Of a stretch of DNA of 64,000 nucleotides, positions 29,136 to 39,503 are shown piece after piece. The position numbers were made by a program, and so were the translations under genes. This DNA comes from Marinobacter profundi (GTDB lineage Bacteria > Pseudomonadota > Gammaproteobacteria > Pseudomonadales > Oleiphilaceae): contig NZ_KZ319375.1 of assembly GCF_002744715.1 (NCBI RefSeq), forward strand, positions 1-64,000. The letters are read 5' to 3'. The notes under the pieces were generated by a model. That model did not search any database, was not told the origin of the DNA, and saw only the letters and a list, made by a program, of their open reading frames with translations. How positions within the stretch are numbered: the stretch's first letter is position 1; each line of letters starts with the position of its first letter.

Positions 29136-29705
29136 TCAGAAGTCGCGCCGGTAATATTCTTCAAGCATCCGCTCACTGTCCCCGGTTGCACCGGTTCCGC
29201 GAGCCACAATTCGAAACGCTTTTGCCACCGCCGCACCCGTTTCATGGGTGTAGTTGGTTACATTCACGTCTGCGGCCTGGTTACCCACACTGACCGACGC
29301 GTCACCAACATATTCCACGATGTAACGCGGTGCCTCCGGAAACAGAGTACTGCCATTAACCGTTGGAACCGTCACGGCAACCGATAATGTGTTATCGGAC
29401 CACAAATTGTCGTCAAACAGGGACGTCCCCCTCGGAGCGGTTCCCGACTCATAGAAGCCCGGCAGGTTACCCAGGTTGGCGGGACTTGCCAGGCTATCAA
29501 TCGCCTGCTCGGCCTCACGTAGCGCCAGTTCCGCGCCTTCCATAGCCATGTAGCCCTCACGCTGGGCTTGCACCATACGTTCCTGCATTGCGGTATTCTG
29601 CATGCTGGAAATTGCCAGCAGAGTCAGGACCAGAAGAATCAGGAGACTGGTCAGCAATACCGCGCCACGCTGGCGATTCATCGAAATTCCGCAATCAGCT
29701 TTCAT
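29136..29705 (-). CDS. pilX: PilX-like minor pilin, cluster B
   Basis: A 189-residue PilX_N protein with hydrophobic N-terminus MNRQRG|AVLLTSLLILLVL, again without Glu at +5, like its cluster A counterpart. Two starts are possible: 29705, which overlaps pilW by 11 bases and has GGAG close by, or 29681, giving a six-residue leader. The family end EYYRRDF parallels VEVYYAGEL of cluster A. It lies 22 bases before pilY1. Confidence 0.85.
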   Translation of the reverse strand: MKADCGISMNRQRGAVLLTSLLILLVLTLLAISSMQNTAMQERMVQAQREGYMAMEGAELALREAEQAIDSLASPANLGNLPGFYESGTAPRGTSLFDDNLWSDNTLSVAVTVPTVNGSTLFPEAPRYIVEYVGDASVSVGNQAADVNVTNYTHETGAAVAKAFRIVARGTGATGDSERMLEEYYRRDF

Positions 29706-30801
29706 TCTGCTCCACCTTCAGAACCCGGTTACGAATGGTTGAAGTAGCGGTATAGACCCGGTAAAGGTGCCGTGAGTCAGCATCGATTTGTGTCGCAACG
29801 TTGAAGTTCGGGCCACCACTGCAATCACTCCAGGACGGATAGCAAACCGCCATGGCCGCATCAGCTACCCGGTCCTGGGGCGAACGAACCAGCATCGAGA
29901 TCTGCACGGCCACCACCTCAGACGCTGCGGCCGACGACAGTGCTGTTGTGCTGTTGATATCAACCCACTGGGAGGCCTCACCGGTGGTTAGGCCAGGATC
30001 AATACCAACCCTCATCTGGAAATCCCACACGCCATCCATGATTTCTACCGGGGCCTTCAATCCGTCCTTTCGATACAGTGCACGGCGGCCGTCAACAATA
30101 TCGAGGTAATATTGGTAAAAATAGGGTTTAAAAATCTGGGCGTCACCGTCATATTGCTTGGAAAGGCAGTTGGCGGCATCTCCCGGGCAATTGTTATCGA
30201 CTACCACAAGCACGCCATCGCGGGTCTTGGCGTTGCCTGGCTCCTGCTTGTTACCGCCGTTATGCTGAATCTTGTTTGAGGTAGTCGGCTCAGCCGTAAC
30301 CTGAAAGATATCACCGGCGATGCAGTCACTGATCAGCAGAATGTCTCCTTCATGAATTCCCTCCGTCGTGTTCACATCGAGGTTTGCGGAGGAATTGGGC
30401 ATCTCATCTTCAATCGAGACATCACCCGCCCCCCCAACGCCTCGGAGAACCATCACGTCGGTACCTGCAATACCGACCGTCCCATCACTCTGATAGGCCT
30501 GGAAGCCATCTTCGAATTCATGAAGGTCGGTACTGTAGCCGGTACCCGTCGGGTCAAGCTTGTTGCCGACATTGTCCCGGGGAATACAACCCCAGTAATC
30601 GGCATTGCGGACGGCGCGATTCAGGAACTCGACCGTCATCCGTCCGGTTTCCTGCACGCGCATGTTGGCTTCTGCCACTGTGAAACTGCGCTGGTTGCCA
30701 CTGAAAATCTGAACCAGACCGGCGGTGAGAATGAGCCCAAGGGTAATGGCCACCATAAGCTCTATGATTGAGAGGCCTGTTTGCCTGATGATTCCCCTCA
30801 T
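29695..30801 (-). CDS. pilW: PilW-like minor pilin, cluster B
   Basis: A 368-residue prepilin with leader MRGIIRQTG|LSIIELMVAITLG and the family segment VRNADYWGCIPRD. A cysteine-containing insert (NNCPGDAANCLSKQ) is visible mid-protein and not in the cluster A PilW. The start overlaps the pilV stop by one base (TAATG), so translation is probably coupled. Confidence 0.9.
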   Translation of the reverse strand: MRGIIRQTGLSIIELMVAITLGLILTAGLVQIFSGNQRSFTVAEANMRVQETGRMTVEFLNRAVRNADYWGCIPRDNVGNKLDPTGTGYSTDLHEFEDGFQAYQSDGTVGIAGTDVMVLRGVGGAGDVSIEDEMPNSSANLDVNTTEGIHEGDILLISDCIAGDIFQVTAEPTTSNKIQHNGGNKQEPGNAKTRDGVLVVVDNNCPGDAANCLSKQYDGDAQIFKPYFYQYYLDIVDGRRALYRKDGLKAPVEIMDGVWDFQMRVGIDPGLTTGEASQWVDINSTTALSSAAASEVVAVQISMLVRSPQDRVADAAMAVCYPSWSDCSGGPNFNVATQIDADSRHLYRVYTATSTIRNRVLKVEQNES

Positions 30802-31250
30802 TATCGTAACCTCACAAACAATGTATAACTTTGAGCCGCAGCGTCGTTGTAGAGATCCCGCTCAGCCCAGCTGATGGTAATTTCTGCAGTCGTCAGGTTG
30901 GCATTGGTTGTTACATCAACCGCCGTTGTTGCTGTGGGGATATCAGTGACAACTGCAGTGTGCCAACTGGCAAGATCATCCGCGCAGTTATTACAGGTGG
31001 CAGCTGCCGCTTTTTCATAATCCGCGAAATGACCTGGCTCTGCCCTCATCCGCTCGGAAAGGTCGTAGGCATACATGGTGACCAGTGATCGGATATTGGA
31101 GTTTGCCGTCTGCTTGAGCGACAGCGCCTGAACGCCAGCCACGCCCAATAGCCCAATTGCGAGGATAATCAGTGCCACCAGCACTTCGATCATGGTGAAG
31201 CCTTGCTGTTTTCTGTTCCGCCCCACCCGAGATGAACCCATCACGTACAT
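30801..31250 (-). CDS. pilV: PilV-like minor pilin, cluster B
   Basis: A 149-residue prepilin with leader ending RNRKQQG|FTMIEVLVALIILAIGLLG (Glu at +5). The mature part carries SERMRAEPGHFADYE and a CNNC pair. I chose the ATG at 31250 because GGAGG lies seven bases upstream; an ATG at 31241 overlaps the preceding stop (TGATG) and is a possible shorter start. Confidence 0.9.
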   Translation of the reverse strand: MYVMGSSRVGRNRKQQGFTMIEVLVALIILAIGLLGVAGVQALSLKQTANSNIRSLVTMYAYDLSERMRAEPGHFADYEKAAAATCNNCADDLASWHTAVVTDIPTATTAVDVTTNANLTTAEITISWAERDLYNDAAAQSYTLFVRLR

Positions 31251-31780
31251 GTTATGTCCTCCGCACGAATCCTGCCGCCAGCGGTTATTGTGACTTCGCG
31301 ACCGCGCTCGCCACTGCGATCGTCGCAGATAGTCAGGGTTGGCGTGGTTGACGAGAATCCGCCTCCGGTAAACGCAACGTTGGCGGTTGCCGTCAATGTC
31401 ACGGCGCCCGGTACTGCACTGGTCTGACGAAGAATTTCAGTGGCCTGGCGGGCACCGTCATCGTTTTCATCAACCCAGGCCACCGCGCCGGACGTCCAGT
31501 CAGCGCCGCTGACCGGCGAGACCCGCACAATCCGCCCCCGCTTCACCGCCTCGGCACGCGCATAGTTGAGTACACCCACGACATCATTCGAGGACGAAGC
31601 GATCCGGCCGTTGGCGATAATGGTGCTGAATGATGGCACGGCGAATGACGCAACAATTGCGACCAACGCCAAAACAACCATTAACTCAATCAACGTAAAC
31701 CCCGAACTCCGGACCTTTTTATGCAGTTCACACAGTTCACGCAGCTCACGCATTGCAGATATTTCGGATATTCCAGACAT
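31241..31780 (-). CDS. fimU: FimT/FimU (GspH-type) minor pilin, first gene of cluster B
   Basis: A 179-residue pseudopilin with FTLIELMVVLALVAIVAS and GspH features (NYARAEAVKRGRIVRVSP, TSGAVAWVDENDDG). The prepilin leader is unusually long (27 residues from the ATG at 31780) and contains a REL-REL-CEL repeat encoded by three 9-bp units; starting at the ATG at 31753 would give an 18-residue leader. A CRP/Vfr-like site lies about 120 bases upstream. Confidence 0.85.
   Translation of the reverse strand: MSGISEISAMRELRELCELHKKVRSSGFTLIELMVVLALVAIVASFAVPSFSTIIANGRIASSSNDVVGVLNYARAEAVKRGRIVRVSPVSGADWTSGAVAWVDENDDGARQATEILRQTSAVPGAVTLTATANVAFTGGGFSSTTPTLTICDDRSGERGREVTITAGGRIRAEDITCT
31724..31750 (-). 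repeat. Three tandem 9-bp units in the fimU leader
   Basis: Plus-strand units CAGTTCACA, CAGTTCACG and CAGCTCACG are contiguous at 31724-31750. They encode repeated (R/C)EL tripeptides in the prepilin leader. Copy-number change would lengthen or shorten the leader in frame. Confidence 0.7.
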
Positions 31781-31893
31781 AGTCCACTTCCATTCTGACG
31801 TATCGGAAGATTAAACAACGTCCATCAAGGGGGCTACTGTCTGTCGATAAACGGTTTTTTTGCGGGGATGAGCGGTAAGTCGGGACGGGAGGA

Positions 31894-31909
31894 CGTGATG
31901 CGGGTCACA
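31894..31909. promoter_or_regulatory. CRP/Vfr-like binding site, cluster B
   Basis: Minus strand TGTGA-CCCGCA-TCACG, nine of ten half-site positions matching the CRP consensus TGTGA-N6-TCACA. The centre is about 121 bases upstream of the cluster B start and just downstream of the ispH stop (31921). Confidence 0.55.
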
Positions 31910-31920
31910 AGCGGCCGAGG

Positions 31921-32874
31921 TCAGGAGACCTCGACCGTATTGATGCGAAGCTCGCGGGGCATGGAGAAGACGATGTTCTCCTCACGGCCGGCGATTTCCT
32001 GGGGGGCGTCACCACCGAGTTCCTGCAGGCGGCGGATGACTTCGTTCACCAGCACTTCCGGGGCGGATGCGCCGGCGGTGACGCCGACCGCCTTGCAGCC
32101 TTCCAGCCATTGCGGGTCGATCTGCGAAGCCTCGTCAATCAGGTAAGCCGGGGTGCCCATGCGCTCGGCCAGCTCCCGCAGGCGGTTGGAGTTGGAGCTG
32201 TTCGGCGAGCCCACCACCAGCATCAGGTCGCAGTCTCCGGCCAGCTGCTTGACGGCATCCTGGCGGTTCTGGGTGGCGTAGCAGATGTCGTCCTTGCGGG
32301 GGCCCTGGATCTCGGGGAAGCGGGCCCGCAGGGCATCGATGACCCGGGCGGTGTCGTCCATCGACAGCGTGGTCTGGGTCACAAAGGACAGCCGGGCCGG
32401 ATCTTTCACCACCAGCCGGGCCACGTCGTCTTCATTTTCCACCAGGTAGATATCACCACCGTTACTGTGGTCGTACTGTCCCATAGTGCCTTCCACTTCC
32501 GGGTGGCCGTGGTGACCGATCAGGATGCACTCGTGGCCGTCACGGCTGTAGCGCATCACTTCCATGTGGACCTTGGTCACCAGCGGGCAAGTGGCATCAA
32601 ACACTTTCAGGCCACGGCGCGCCGCTTCGTTCTGTACGGCCTGGGAAACGCCGTGGGCGCTGAAGATCACCAGCTTGTCGTCCGGCACTTCGTCCAGTTC
32701 GTCCACGAAGATGGCGCCGCGGTTACGCAGGTTGTCCACCACAAATTTGTTATGGACGACTTCGTGACGCACGTAGATGGGGGCACCGAACACATCCAGT
32801 GCCCGGTTTACAATCTCGATGGCCCGGTCAACGCCGGCACAGAAGCCGCGGGGGTTGGCGAGTCGGATCTGCAT
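31921..32874 (-). CDS. ispH: 4-Hydroxy-3-methylbut-2-enyl diphosphate reductase
   Basis: Last step of the non-mevalonate isoprenoid pathway, giving IPP and DMAPP. The 317-residue protein shows the iron-sulfur ligands: C12 in PRGFCAGV, a Cys in DATCPLVT and a Cys in [12 protein letters not shown], plus the substrate-binding [10 protein letters not shown]. It is the last gene of the block murJ, ribF-ileS-lspA-fkpB-ispH on the minus strand. Confidence 0.97.
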   Translation of the reverse strand: MQIRLANPRGFCAGVDRAIEIVNRALDVFGAPIYVRHEVVHNKFVVDNLRNRGAIFVDELDEVPDDKLVIFSAHGVSQAVQNEAARRGLKVFDATCPLVTKVHMEVMRYSRDGHECILIGHHGHPEVEGTMGQYDHSNGGDIYLVENEDDVARLVVKDPARLSFVTQTTLSMDDTARVIDALRARFPEIQGPRKDDICYATQNRQDAVKQLAGDCDLMLVVGSPNSSNSNRLRELAERMGTPAYLIDEASQIDPQWLEGCKAVGVTAGASAPEVLVNEVIRRLQELGGDAPQEIAGREENIVFSMPRELRINTVEVS

Positions 32875-32940
32875 GGTGATGTCCCGATGGTTCAGTCCGG
32901 GGCCGCCAGCAGGCCGCCACCGGTCAGTGGTCGTGGGTGA

Positions 32941-33393
32941 TCAGTGGGCCGGACCTGCCGGCTCCACATCGATGATTTCCACTTCAAAGGTCAGTGTACG
33001 CCCCGCCAGCGGATGGTTGAAGTCCACCTCAACTTCATCGCCCTCGACACGGCGAACCACCCCGGGCAGCTCCTGCTGGCGCGCGTCCGCGAAGGAGATC
33101 ATGACGCCTGGCTCCAGCACCATGTCCGCACTGAACTCGTGACGCTTGAAGGTCTGCACGTTGTTCGGGTTGTGCTGGCCAAAGCCCTTCTCCGGTGGCA
33201 CTTCAAAGCTGTTGCGCTGACCGGCGGTCATGCCCATCAGGTACGCCTCGAAGTTTTCCGGCAGGTTGTCGTCACCGATTTCCAGGGTCGCCGGCTCCTT
33301 CTCGAAGGTAGAGTCGATCACCTCACCGTCGGAAAACTTGAGGGCAAAGTGCAGGGTTACCCGGGTCCCTTTATCTACAGGCAGTTCGTTCAT
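32941..33393 (-). CDS. fkpB: FKBP-type peptidyl-prolyl isomerase (SlpA/FkpB)
   Basis: A 150-residue SlpA-like FKBP isomerase. The short FKBP domain (about 1-68 and 130-150) contains GEVIDSTF and EKGFGQHNPNN, with the inserted-flap region DFNHPLAGRTLTFEVEI. No signal peptide, so cytoplasmic. It follows lspA by five bases and precedes ispH, the E. coli and Pseudomonas order ileS-lspA-fkpB-ispH. Confidence 0.94.
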   Translation of the reverse strand: MNELPVDKGTRVTLHFALKFSDGEVIDSTFEKEPATLEIGDDNLPENFEAYLMGMTAGQRNSFEVPPEKGFGQHNPNNVQTFKRHEFSADMVLEPGVMISFADARQQELPGVVRRVEGDEVEVDFNHPLAGRTLTFEVEIIDVEPAGPAH

Positions 33394-33398
33394 CAGCG

Positions 33399-33905
33399 TT
33401 ACTTACTCCCGTCCGCCGCCTCGTCAGAGGGTTTGCGGAACATATCGAGAATCATCATGCCGGCACCCACGGTAATCGCGATGTCGGCCACATTGAAGGC
33501 GGGGAAGTGCCAGTCCTGCCAGTAAAAATGCAGGAAATCCACCACATAGCCGTGAACCACCCGGTCATACACGTTACCGAGAGCCCCGCCCAGAATCAGT
33601 ACGATGGCAATGGCGGTCCAGGTTTCACTGCGCTTCAGGGAGCGCAGCCAGTACACCAGCACCACACTGACCACCAGCGCCAGGGTGACGAAGAACCAGC
33701 GCTGCCAGCCATCAGCCCCCGCCAGGAAGCTGAATGCGGCGCCGGTATTGTGTAGCAGCGTGAGGTTGAACATCGGCACCACCGGTACCGGGTTGGCGTA
33801 GGTCAGCAAGGCGGTGGCCAGGGCCTTGGTGCCCAGGTCCACCACGATGACCAGAACGGCGAGCCACAGCCACTTCAGCTTGGACCCGGTATCTTCATCC
33901 GTCAT
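33399..33905 (-). CDS. lspA: Signal peptidase II (prolipoprotein signal peptidase)
   Basis: Inner-membrane aspartyl protease that cleaves lipoprotein signals such as those of BamD and the DUF2057 protein here. The 168-residue protein has four transmembrane helices and the catalytic aspartates in [10 protein letters not shown] and FNVADIAI. I chose the ATG at 33905 with GGAAG upstream; an ATG at 33917 overlaps the ileS stop (TGATG) and would add four residues. Confidence 0.95.
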   Translation of the reverse strand: MTDEDTGSKLKWLWLAVLVIVVDLGTKALATALLTYANPVPVVPMFNLTLLHNTGAAFSFLAGADGWQRWFFVTLALVVSVVLVYWLRSLKRSETWTAIAIVLILGGALGNVYDRVVHGYVVDFLHFYWQDWHFPAFNVADIAITVGAGMMILDMFRKPSDEAADGSK

Positions 33906-33916
33906 AACCGCTTCCA

Positions 33917-36736
33917 TCAGGCAAACGAGCGGGCTTCACCCTGCCCGTCCACGTTGGTCACGCAGCGGCCACACAGGTCGCTGTGCAGGGCGTTCTGGCC
34001 AACATCCTCGCGGTGGTGCCAGCAGCGCTCGCACTTGGCGTGGCTGGTCGGCGTTACCTTCACCAGCAGACCTTCGAAGGAGGTCTGTTCGGCGCCATCG
34101 GCTTCCGCGACCGGCTTGACGGTGGCTTCCGAGGTAATCAGTACGAAACGCAGCTCCTCGCCCAGATGCTTGAGCTTGCCCGCCAGTTCGCCCTCGCAGT
34201 ACAGGGTCACCTCGGCACTCAGCGAGCCTTTGATCTCACCGCGGGCGCGGGCCTCTTCCAGGCACTTGTTGACGGCTTCTTTCACGCCGTAGATTTCGCG
34301 CCAGTAGTCACGACCCAACTCGGCGTCTTCCGGCAACGCCGTCAGACCTTCGTACCAGGTCTCATAGAATACCGTTTCGCCCCGCTTGCCCGGCAGGTGT
34401 TGCCAGATTTCATCGGCGGTAAAGCTGAGGATCGGAGCAACCCAGCGCACCAGGGCTTCGGCGACATGGTAGAGCGCGGTCTGGCAGGAGCGCCGCGGCA
34501 AGCTGTCCGCCTGGGTGGTGTACTGACGGTCCTTGATGATATCGAGGTAGAAGCCGCCCAGGGTGGCTTCGCAGAAGTTGTACACCTTCTGATAGATCCG
34601 CAGGAAGGCGTAGTTCTGGTAATCCTCGTTGAGCTCGTTCTGCAGTTGCAGGGCGCGGTCTACCATCCAGCGATCAAGGGCAATCATGTCCTCCGGCGCC
34701 ACCATGTGCTGCTCCGGCTCGAACCCGGTGAGGTTACTGAGCAGGAAACGGGCGGTGTTACGGATCCGGCGGTAGCCGTCGGCGGTCTGGCGCAGGATAT
34801 CCTTGGATACGGTCATCTCGCCACTGTAGTCCGTCGCGGAAACCCACAGTCGCAGAATATCGGCACCCAGCTCGTTCATCACCTCCTGGGGCGCAATCAC
34901 GTTGCCCAGGGACTTGGACATCTTGCGGCCGTTGCCGTCCACTGTGAAACCGTGGGTCAGCACCTGGCGGTATGGCGCCACGCCGTTCATCGCGATGGAG
35001 GTCTTCAGGGATGACTGGAACCAGCCGCGATGCTGGTCGGAACCTTCCAGGTACATGTCGGCCGGGAACTGGCCCAGCTCGTCGCGTACACGCAACACGG
35101 AGTCGTGGGTTACCCCGGAATCAAACCACACGTCCAGGGTGTCCAGCACTTTTTCGTAGTGCTCGGCATCGTCGCCGATCAGCTCGGCAGTGTCGATCTC
35201 ATACCAAGCATCAATGCCACCAGTTTCCACCGCCCGGGCGACTTTCTCGATGATGCCCTGGGTGTCCGGGTGCAGCTCCTGGGTTTCCTTGTGAATCAGC
35301 AAGGTGATCGGCACACCCCAGGTACGCTGACGGGAGATACACCAGTCCGGAGACTGCTGGAACATCGCCTCGATGCGATTCTGGCCCCAGGCCGGCACCC
35401 AGCGCACGCCCTTGATGGCCTCCAGGGCATCGGCACGCAGGTTGAGTTTGTCCATGCTGATGAACCACTGCGGGGTGGCCCGATAGATCAGCGGAGTCTT
35501 GGTTCGCCAGCAGTGGGGGTAGCTGTGGCGGAACTTTTCAGCGCGGACCAGCTTGCCTTCCCGCTCCAGTGCCGCGCACACCGGCTCATCTGCCTTGTAG
35601 ACATGGACGCCGGCAAACTCGCCGGCGGCACTGGTGTAGGTGCCGTCCGCCTGCACCAGGTTGATGGTGCCGATGCCGTAGGCGCGGCCCACCTCAAAGT
35701 CTTCCATACCGTGATCAGGGGCAGTGTGAACCGCGCCGGTACCGGCGTCGGTGGACACATGGTCACCGAGAATCACCGGTACCTGCTTGTCGTAGATCGG
35801 GTGGTGTAGCGGCAGCCTTTCCAGTGACGCGCCGGAAACCGTGGCCAGCACCTCGTACTGTGTCACACCCCAGCGGGCCATGATGCCGTCGACCATCTCA
35901 GCGGCCAGGATGAGCCGCTCCGCGCCCTGGCCGGCATCCACCTGCACCAGGGCATAGTCCAGATCCGCCCCCAGGGATACCGCCTGGTTGGCCGGAATGG
36001 TCCAGGGGGTGGTGGTCCAGATCACCACCGATACATCGCCCTCTCCCTGATCGGTGCCGAACAGGTTCAGGGCCTTGTCCTGGTCAACCACGGTGAAGCG
36101 CACGTCAATCTGGGTAGAGGTCTTGTCCTGGTATTCCACCTCGGCCTCAGCCAGGGCGGACTGCCCCACCACGCTCCAGTAAACCGGCTTGTAACCCCGC
36201 ACCAGGTGCCCCTTGGCAACAATCTTGCCGAGTGCCCGAACGATGCCCGCCTCTACCTTCGGATCCATGGTGAGGTACGGCTTGTCCCAGTCCCCCATTA
36301 CCCCGAGACGGATAAAGTCGGCCTTCTGACCGGCGATCTGCCTGGTGGCGTAGTCACGGCAGGCCTGGCGGAACGTCTTGTAGTCGACCTTTACCCCGGC
36401 CTTGCCGATTTCCTGCTCGACCTTGTGTTCGATGGGCAATCCGTGACAGTCCCAGCCGGGCACATAGGGGGCGTCATACCCCATGAAGCTGCGGGACTTG
36501 ACGATCATGTCCTTGAGGATCTTGTTGACCGCGTGACCGATGTGAATGCTGCCGTTGGCGTAGGGAGGGCCATCGTGAAGGATGAACTTGTCGCGGCCGT
36601 CACGCTGCTTGCGCAGGTTGCCGTAGACATCCATATCCTGCCAGCGCTGGAGCATTTCCGGCTCGCGCTTGGCCAGGTTACCGCGCATGGGGAAGGCGGT
36701 TTCAGGCAGATTCAGAGTGTGCTTGTAGTCGCTCAT
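33917..36736 (-). CDS. ileS: Isoleucyl-tRNA synthetase
   Basis: Class I synthetase of 939 residues charging tRNA-Ile. HIGH at 65-68 (NGSIHIGH), the KMSKS loop ([10 protein letters not shown]), an editing domain between them, and a C-terminal zinc ribbon with CERCW and CGRC. This is the bacterial 4-Cys type of about 940 residues. The gene lies 15 bases after ribF and abuts lspA. Confidence 0.98.
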   Translation of the reverse strand: MSDYKHTLNLPETAFPMRGNLAKREPEMLQRWQDMDVYGNLRKQRDGRDKFILHDGPPYANGSIHIGHAVNKILKDMIVKSRSFMGYDAPYVPGWDCHGLPIEHKVEQEIGKAGVKVDYKTFRQACRDYATRQIAGQKADFIRLGVMGDWDKPYLTMDPKVEAGIVRALGKIVAKGHLVRGYKPVYWSVVGQSALAEAEVEYQDKTSTQIDVRFTVVDQDKALNLFGTDQGEGDVSVVIWTTTPWTIPANQAVSLGADLDYALVQVDAGQGAERLILAAEMVDGIMARWGVTQYEVLATVSGASLERLPLHHPIYDKQVPVILGDHVSTDAGTGAVHTAPDHGMEDFEVGRAYGIGTINLVQADGTYTSAAGEFAGVHVYKADEPVCAALEREGKLVRAEKFRHSYPHCWRTKTPLIYRATPQWFISMDKLNLRADALEAIKGVRWVPAWGQNRIEAMFQQSPDWCISRQRTWGVPITLLIHKETQELHPDTQGIIEKVARAVETGGIDAWYEIDTAELIGDDAEHYEKVLDTLDVWFDSGVTHDSVLRVRDELGQFPADMYLEGSDQHRGWFQSSLKTSIAMNGVAPYRQVLTHGFTVDGNGRKMSKSLGNVIAPQEVMNELGADILRLWVSATDYSGEMTVSKDILRQTADGYRRIRNTARFLLSNLTGFEPEQHMVAPEDMIALDRWMVDRALQLQNELNEDYQNYAFLRIYQKVYNFCEATLGGFYLDIIKDRQYTTQADSLPRRSCQTALYHVAEALVRWVAPILSFTADEIWQHLPGKRGETVFYETWYEGLTALPEDAELGRDYWREIYGVKEAVNKCLEEARARGEIKGSLSAEVTLYCEGELAGKLKHLGEELRFVLITSEATVKPVAEADGAEQTSFEGLLVKVTPTSHAKCERCWHHREDVGQNALHSDLCGRCVTNVDGQGEARSFA

Positions 36737-36751
36737 ATGCTCGTTCGTCGG

Positions 36752-37723
36752 TCAGTGTTTGGTGGCTACGGAGCCATGTTCAGCAATCCATCCGCGGGCA
36801 TTCTCGAAATCCCGGGCGATCTGGTGTTTCAGGGCCGTCACAGACTCGAAACGGATCTCATCCCGCAGCCCGTGCCGAAATACTACATCTATATGCTGGC
36901 CATAGAGTTTGCCAGTAAAGTCGAACAGGTGCACTTCCAGGGCCGGCTGCTTGCCGTCCACCGTCGGCCGCAGGCCAATGTTGGCAACACCGTCGAGCTC
37001 CCGGCCATCGGCCAGCGTCGCGCTGACCACATACACCCCCTGCAGCGCCGGCATCTGGCGCAACAGGATATTGGCGGTTGGCGCACCGAGCTCCCGGCCC
37101 AGCTGGCGACCATAGACCACCCGGCCACGAATACGGTACGGATGACCCAGCAAGGCTTCGGCTTGCTCGAGATGATTCACGTCGAGCAGCCCGCGAATCC
37201 GGGTACTGCTTACCCGCTCACCGGCTACCGTCACGGTGCGGGTATTCTCCACGGTGAAACCGCAGTCCGGGCCCACCTTCTCCAGCAGGGCAAATTCGCC
37301 GGCCCGGTCGCACCCGAAGCGGAAATCATCGCCGACCACCAGATGACGGACCTTCAGCCCCTTGACCAGAATGTCCTCCACAAACCCCATCGCGGAATAA
37401 CTGCGGAAGCGCTCGTTAAAACGCAGGCAAAGCACCATATCGATACCGGCAGCAAGCAGGGCTTCAAATTTCTGGCGAAAGGCGGTCAGCCGCGGTGGCG
37501 CTTCGGCACCCCGGAAAAACTCCTGCGGCTGGGGCTCAAAAATCATCACCACCGAAGGCACACCCAGCTCCCGGGCCTTGCCGGTCACCTGGCGGATGAT
37601 GGCCTGATGGCCGAGATGAACCCCATCAAAGTTACCAATGGTGGCAACACACCCGCTGGCGAGGGGTGAATCGTTACGTTGAGACAGTATGTTCAGGTTG
37701 GTCAGACCCCGGATCAGACGCAT
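36752..37723 (-). CDS. ribF: Bifunctional riboflavin kinase / FAD synthetase
   Basis: Converts riboflavin to FMN and FAD. The 323-residue protein has the N-terminal FMN adenylyltransferase domain with GNFDGVHLGHQ at 30-40 and SSTRIR, and the C-terminal flavokinase domain (RGRVVYGRQLGRELGAPTAN). It is first of the ribF-ileS-lspA-fkpB-ispH run, 120 bases downstream of murJ. Confidence 0.97.
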   Translation of the reverse strand: MRLIRGLTNLNILSQRNDSPLASGCVATIGNFDGVHLGHQAIIRQVTGKARELGVPSVVMIFEPQPQEFFRGAEAPPRLTAFRQKFEALLAAGIDMVLCLRFNERFRSYSAMGFVEDILVKGLKVRHLVVGDDFRFGCDRAGEFALLEKVGPDCGFTVENTRTVTVAGERVSSTRIRGLLDVNHLEQAEALLGHPYRIRGRVVYGRQLGRELGAPTANILLRQMPALQGVYVVSATLADGRELDGVANIGLRPTVDGKQPALEVHLFDFTGKLYGQHIDVVFRHGLRDEIRFESVTALKHQIARDFENARGWIAEHGSVATKH

Positions 37724-37843
37724 GCAATGCGAACCTTTTTTGCCAGCGTTGCTTTCAGCGTATTCCGCCGCTGTGTCGTTGCGGCCGCAGCATCCTGGAT
37801 CGCTGCTGGAGGATACACTGGTGAGAAAACGCGCGATTATAAC

Positions 37844-39424
37844 CTACCTCTGGCGGAAATGTCTTACCCGGACGCCCGCGAGGGCCAGCGCGACGAAGTA
37901 ACCACCGACCCCGGCTGCCACCAGCAGGGCCATGTCTGCCGACCGTTGCAGGCCGCCGGCAGTCAGCCACTGGCCAACGGGAGGTTGCAGATAAAGGATG
38001 ATCGCCACCAGGGTTGCATTCGCAAACACCAGCTGCGCCAAAAATCGCGGCCAGCCGCTCTGACTCTGCCAGGCGCCTTCTTTACGTAGGCCACGCCACA
38101 ACAGCCAGGCGTTCAGCCAGGCCGATAACGAGGTCGCCAGCGCCAGCCCGGCGTGGGCCAGCGGGAAGATCAGCGCCAGGTTAAAGACCATGTTGGCTAT
38201 CATCGCGATAATGCCGATCTTTACCGGAGTTGAGGTATCCTCACGGGCGAAGAAGCCCGGTGCCAGCACCTTGATCAGCATGAACGCCAGCAGACCCGCC
38301 GAGTACGCCCGCAGACTCTGGGCCGACATGGCAACGTCCCGGTCTGTCACCTCGCCGTAATGGAACAGGGTTGCAATCAGCGGCTCTGCCAGCAACCCCA
38401 GCGCAATAGCCGCCGGCACCCCGATCAGCAGCACCGCCCTGACGGCCCAGTCCAGGGTTGCCGCGAACTGGTCTGCGGACGCTGCCGCATGTTTGCGGGA
38501 CAGGCTGGGCAGAATCACTGTGGCAATGGCAATACCGAAGACGCCAAGTGGCAACTCCGACAACCGGTCGGAATAATACAGCCATGACACGCTGCCGGTT
38601 TGCAGAAACGATGCCAGCACGGTATCCAGCAACAGGTTGATCTGGCTTACCGAGACGCCAAACAACGCCGGCACCATCAGCTTGAGGATGCGGCGCACCC
38701 CCTCGTGGCGATAATCCACCCGCGGTCGCGGCAACAGCCCCAGGCGCATAAGGAACGGTAACTGGAAGAACAGCTGCAGGGCACCGGCAATAAACACCCC
38801 CCAGGCAAGCGCCATGACCGGCGTGTCCATCAGCGGTGTAAGGAAAATCGCCGCACCGATCATCGCCAGGTTAAGCAGCACCGGGGTAAATGCCGGAATT
38901 GCGAACCGGTCATAACTGTTGAGAATGCCGCCGGCAAAGGCGGTCAGGGAAATCAGCAGCAGATACGGAAAGGTAATCCGCAGCATATCGCTGGCCAGCG
39001 CAAACTTGAGGTCATCCCCCAGGAAGCCCGGCGCAAACACCGCCGTCAGCAAGGGAGCTCCCAGCATGGCCACCAGGGTAACGCCCAGCAGCACCAGCCC
39101 CAGCGACCCGGCAACCGCATTGACCAGGCCGCGGACCTCGTCCACGGATTGCTGTTCCCGGTACGACGACAGCACCGGCACGAAAGCCTGGGAGAAGGCA
39201 CCTTCGGCAAACAACCGGCGCAGGAAGTTGGGTATCTTGAACGCGACAAAGAAGGCATCGGCACCGGCACCCGCGCCGAAATAACGGGCGATGACCATGT
39301 CCCGGACCAGCCCCAGCACCCGCGACAACATGGTCATGACCCCGACCACACCGGACGACCTGAGGAGGCCTGGCGCCTTGGGAAGTTCGCTGTTTCCGCT
39401 GGTTTTTTCCGGTTCCGCTGACAT
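37844..39424 (-). CDS. murJ: MurJ, lipid II flippase
   Basis: Flips the peptidoglycan precursor lipid II across the inner membrane. The 526-residue protein is a MATE/MOP-fold transporter with about 14 hydrophobic segments and the MviN signatures MTMLSRVLGLVRDMVIAR and FVAFKIPNFLRRLFAEGAF. Divergent from rpsT and upstream of ribF, as in Pseudomonas. Confidence 0.96.
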   Translation of the reverse strand: MSAEPEKTSGNSELPKAPGLLRSSGVVGVMTMLSRVLGLVRDMVIARYFGAGAGADAFFVAFKIPNFLRRLFAEGAFSQAFVPVLSSYREQQSVDEVRGLVNAVAGSLGLVLLGVTLVAMLGAPLLTAVFAPGFLGDDLKFALASDMLRITFPYLLLISLTAFAGGILNSYDRFAIPAFTPVLLNLAMIGAAIFLTPLMDTPVMALAWGVFIAGALQLFFQLPFLMRLGLLPRPRVDYRHEGVRRILKLMVPALFGVSVSQINLLLDTVLASFLQTGSVSWLYYSDRLSELPLGVFGIAIATVILPSLSRKHAAASADQFAATLDWAVRAVLLIGVPAAIALGLLAEPLIATLFHYGEVTDRDVAMSAQSLRAYSAGLLAFMLIKVLAPGFFAREDTSTPVKIGIIAMIANMVFNLALIFPLAHAGLALATSLSAWLNAWLLWRGLRKEGAWQSQSGWPRFLAQLVFANATLVAIILYLQPPVGQWLTAGGLQRSADMALLVAAGVGGYFVALALAGVRVRHFRQR

Positions 39425-39503
39425 GCCTGGCCTGGTCGGTTATTCGGGTGGCGGCGAGTTTACCACAGCCCTTTGCCAATGCGGGATGAAATGGCATTCG
39501 CCC

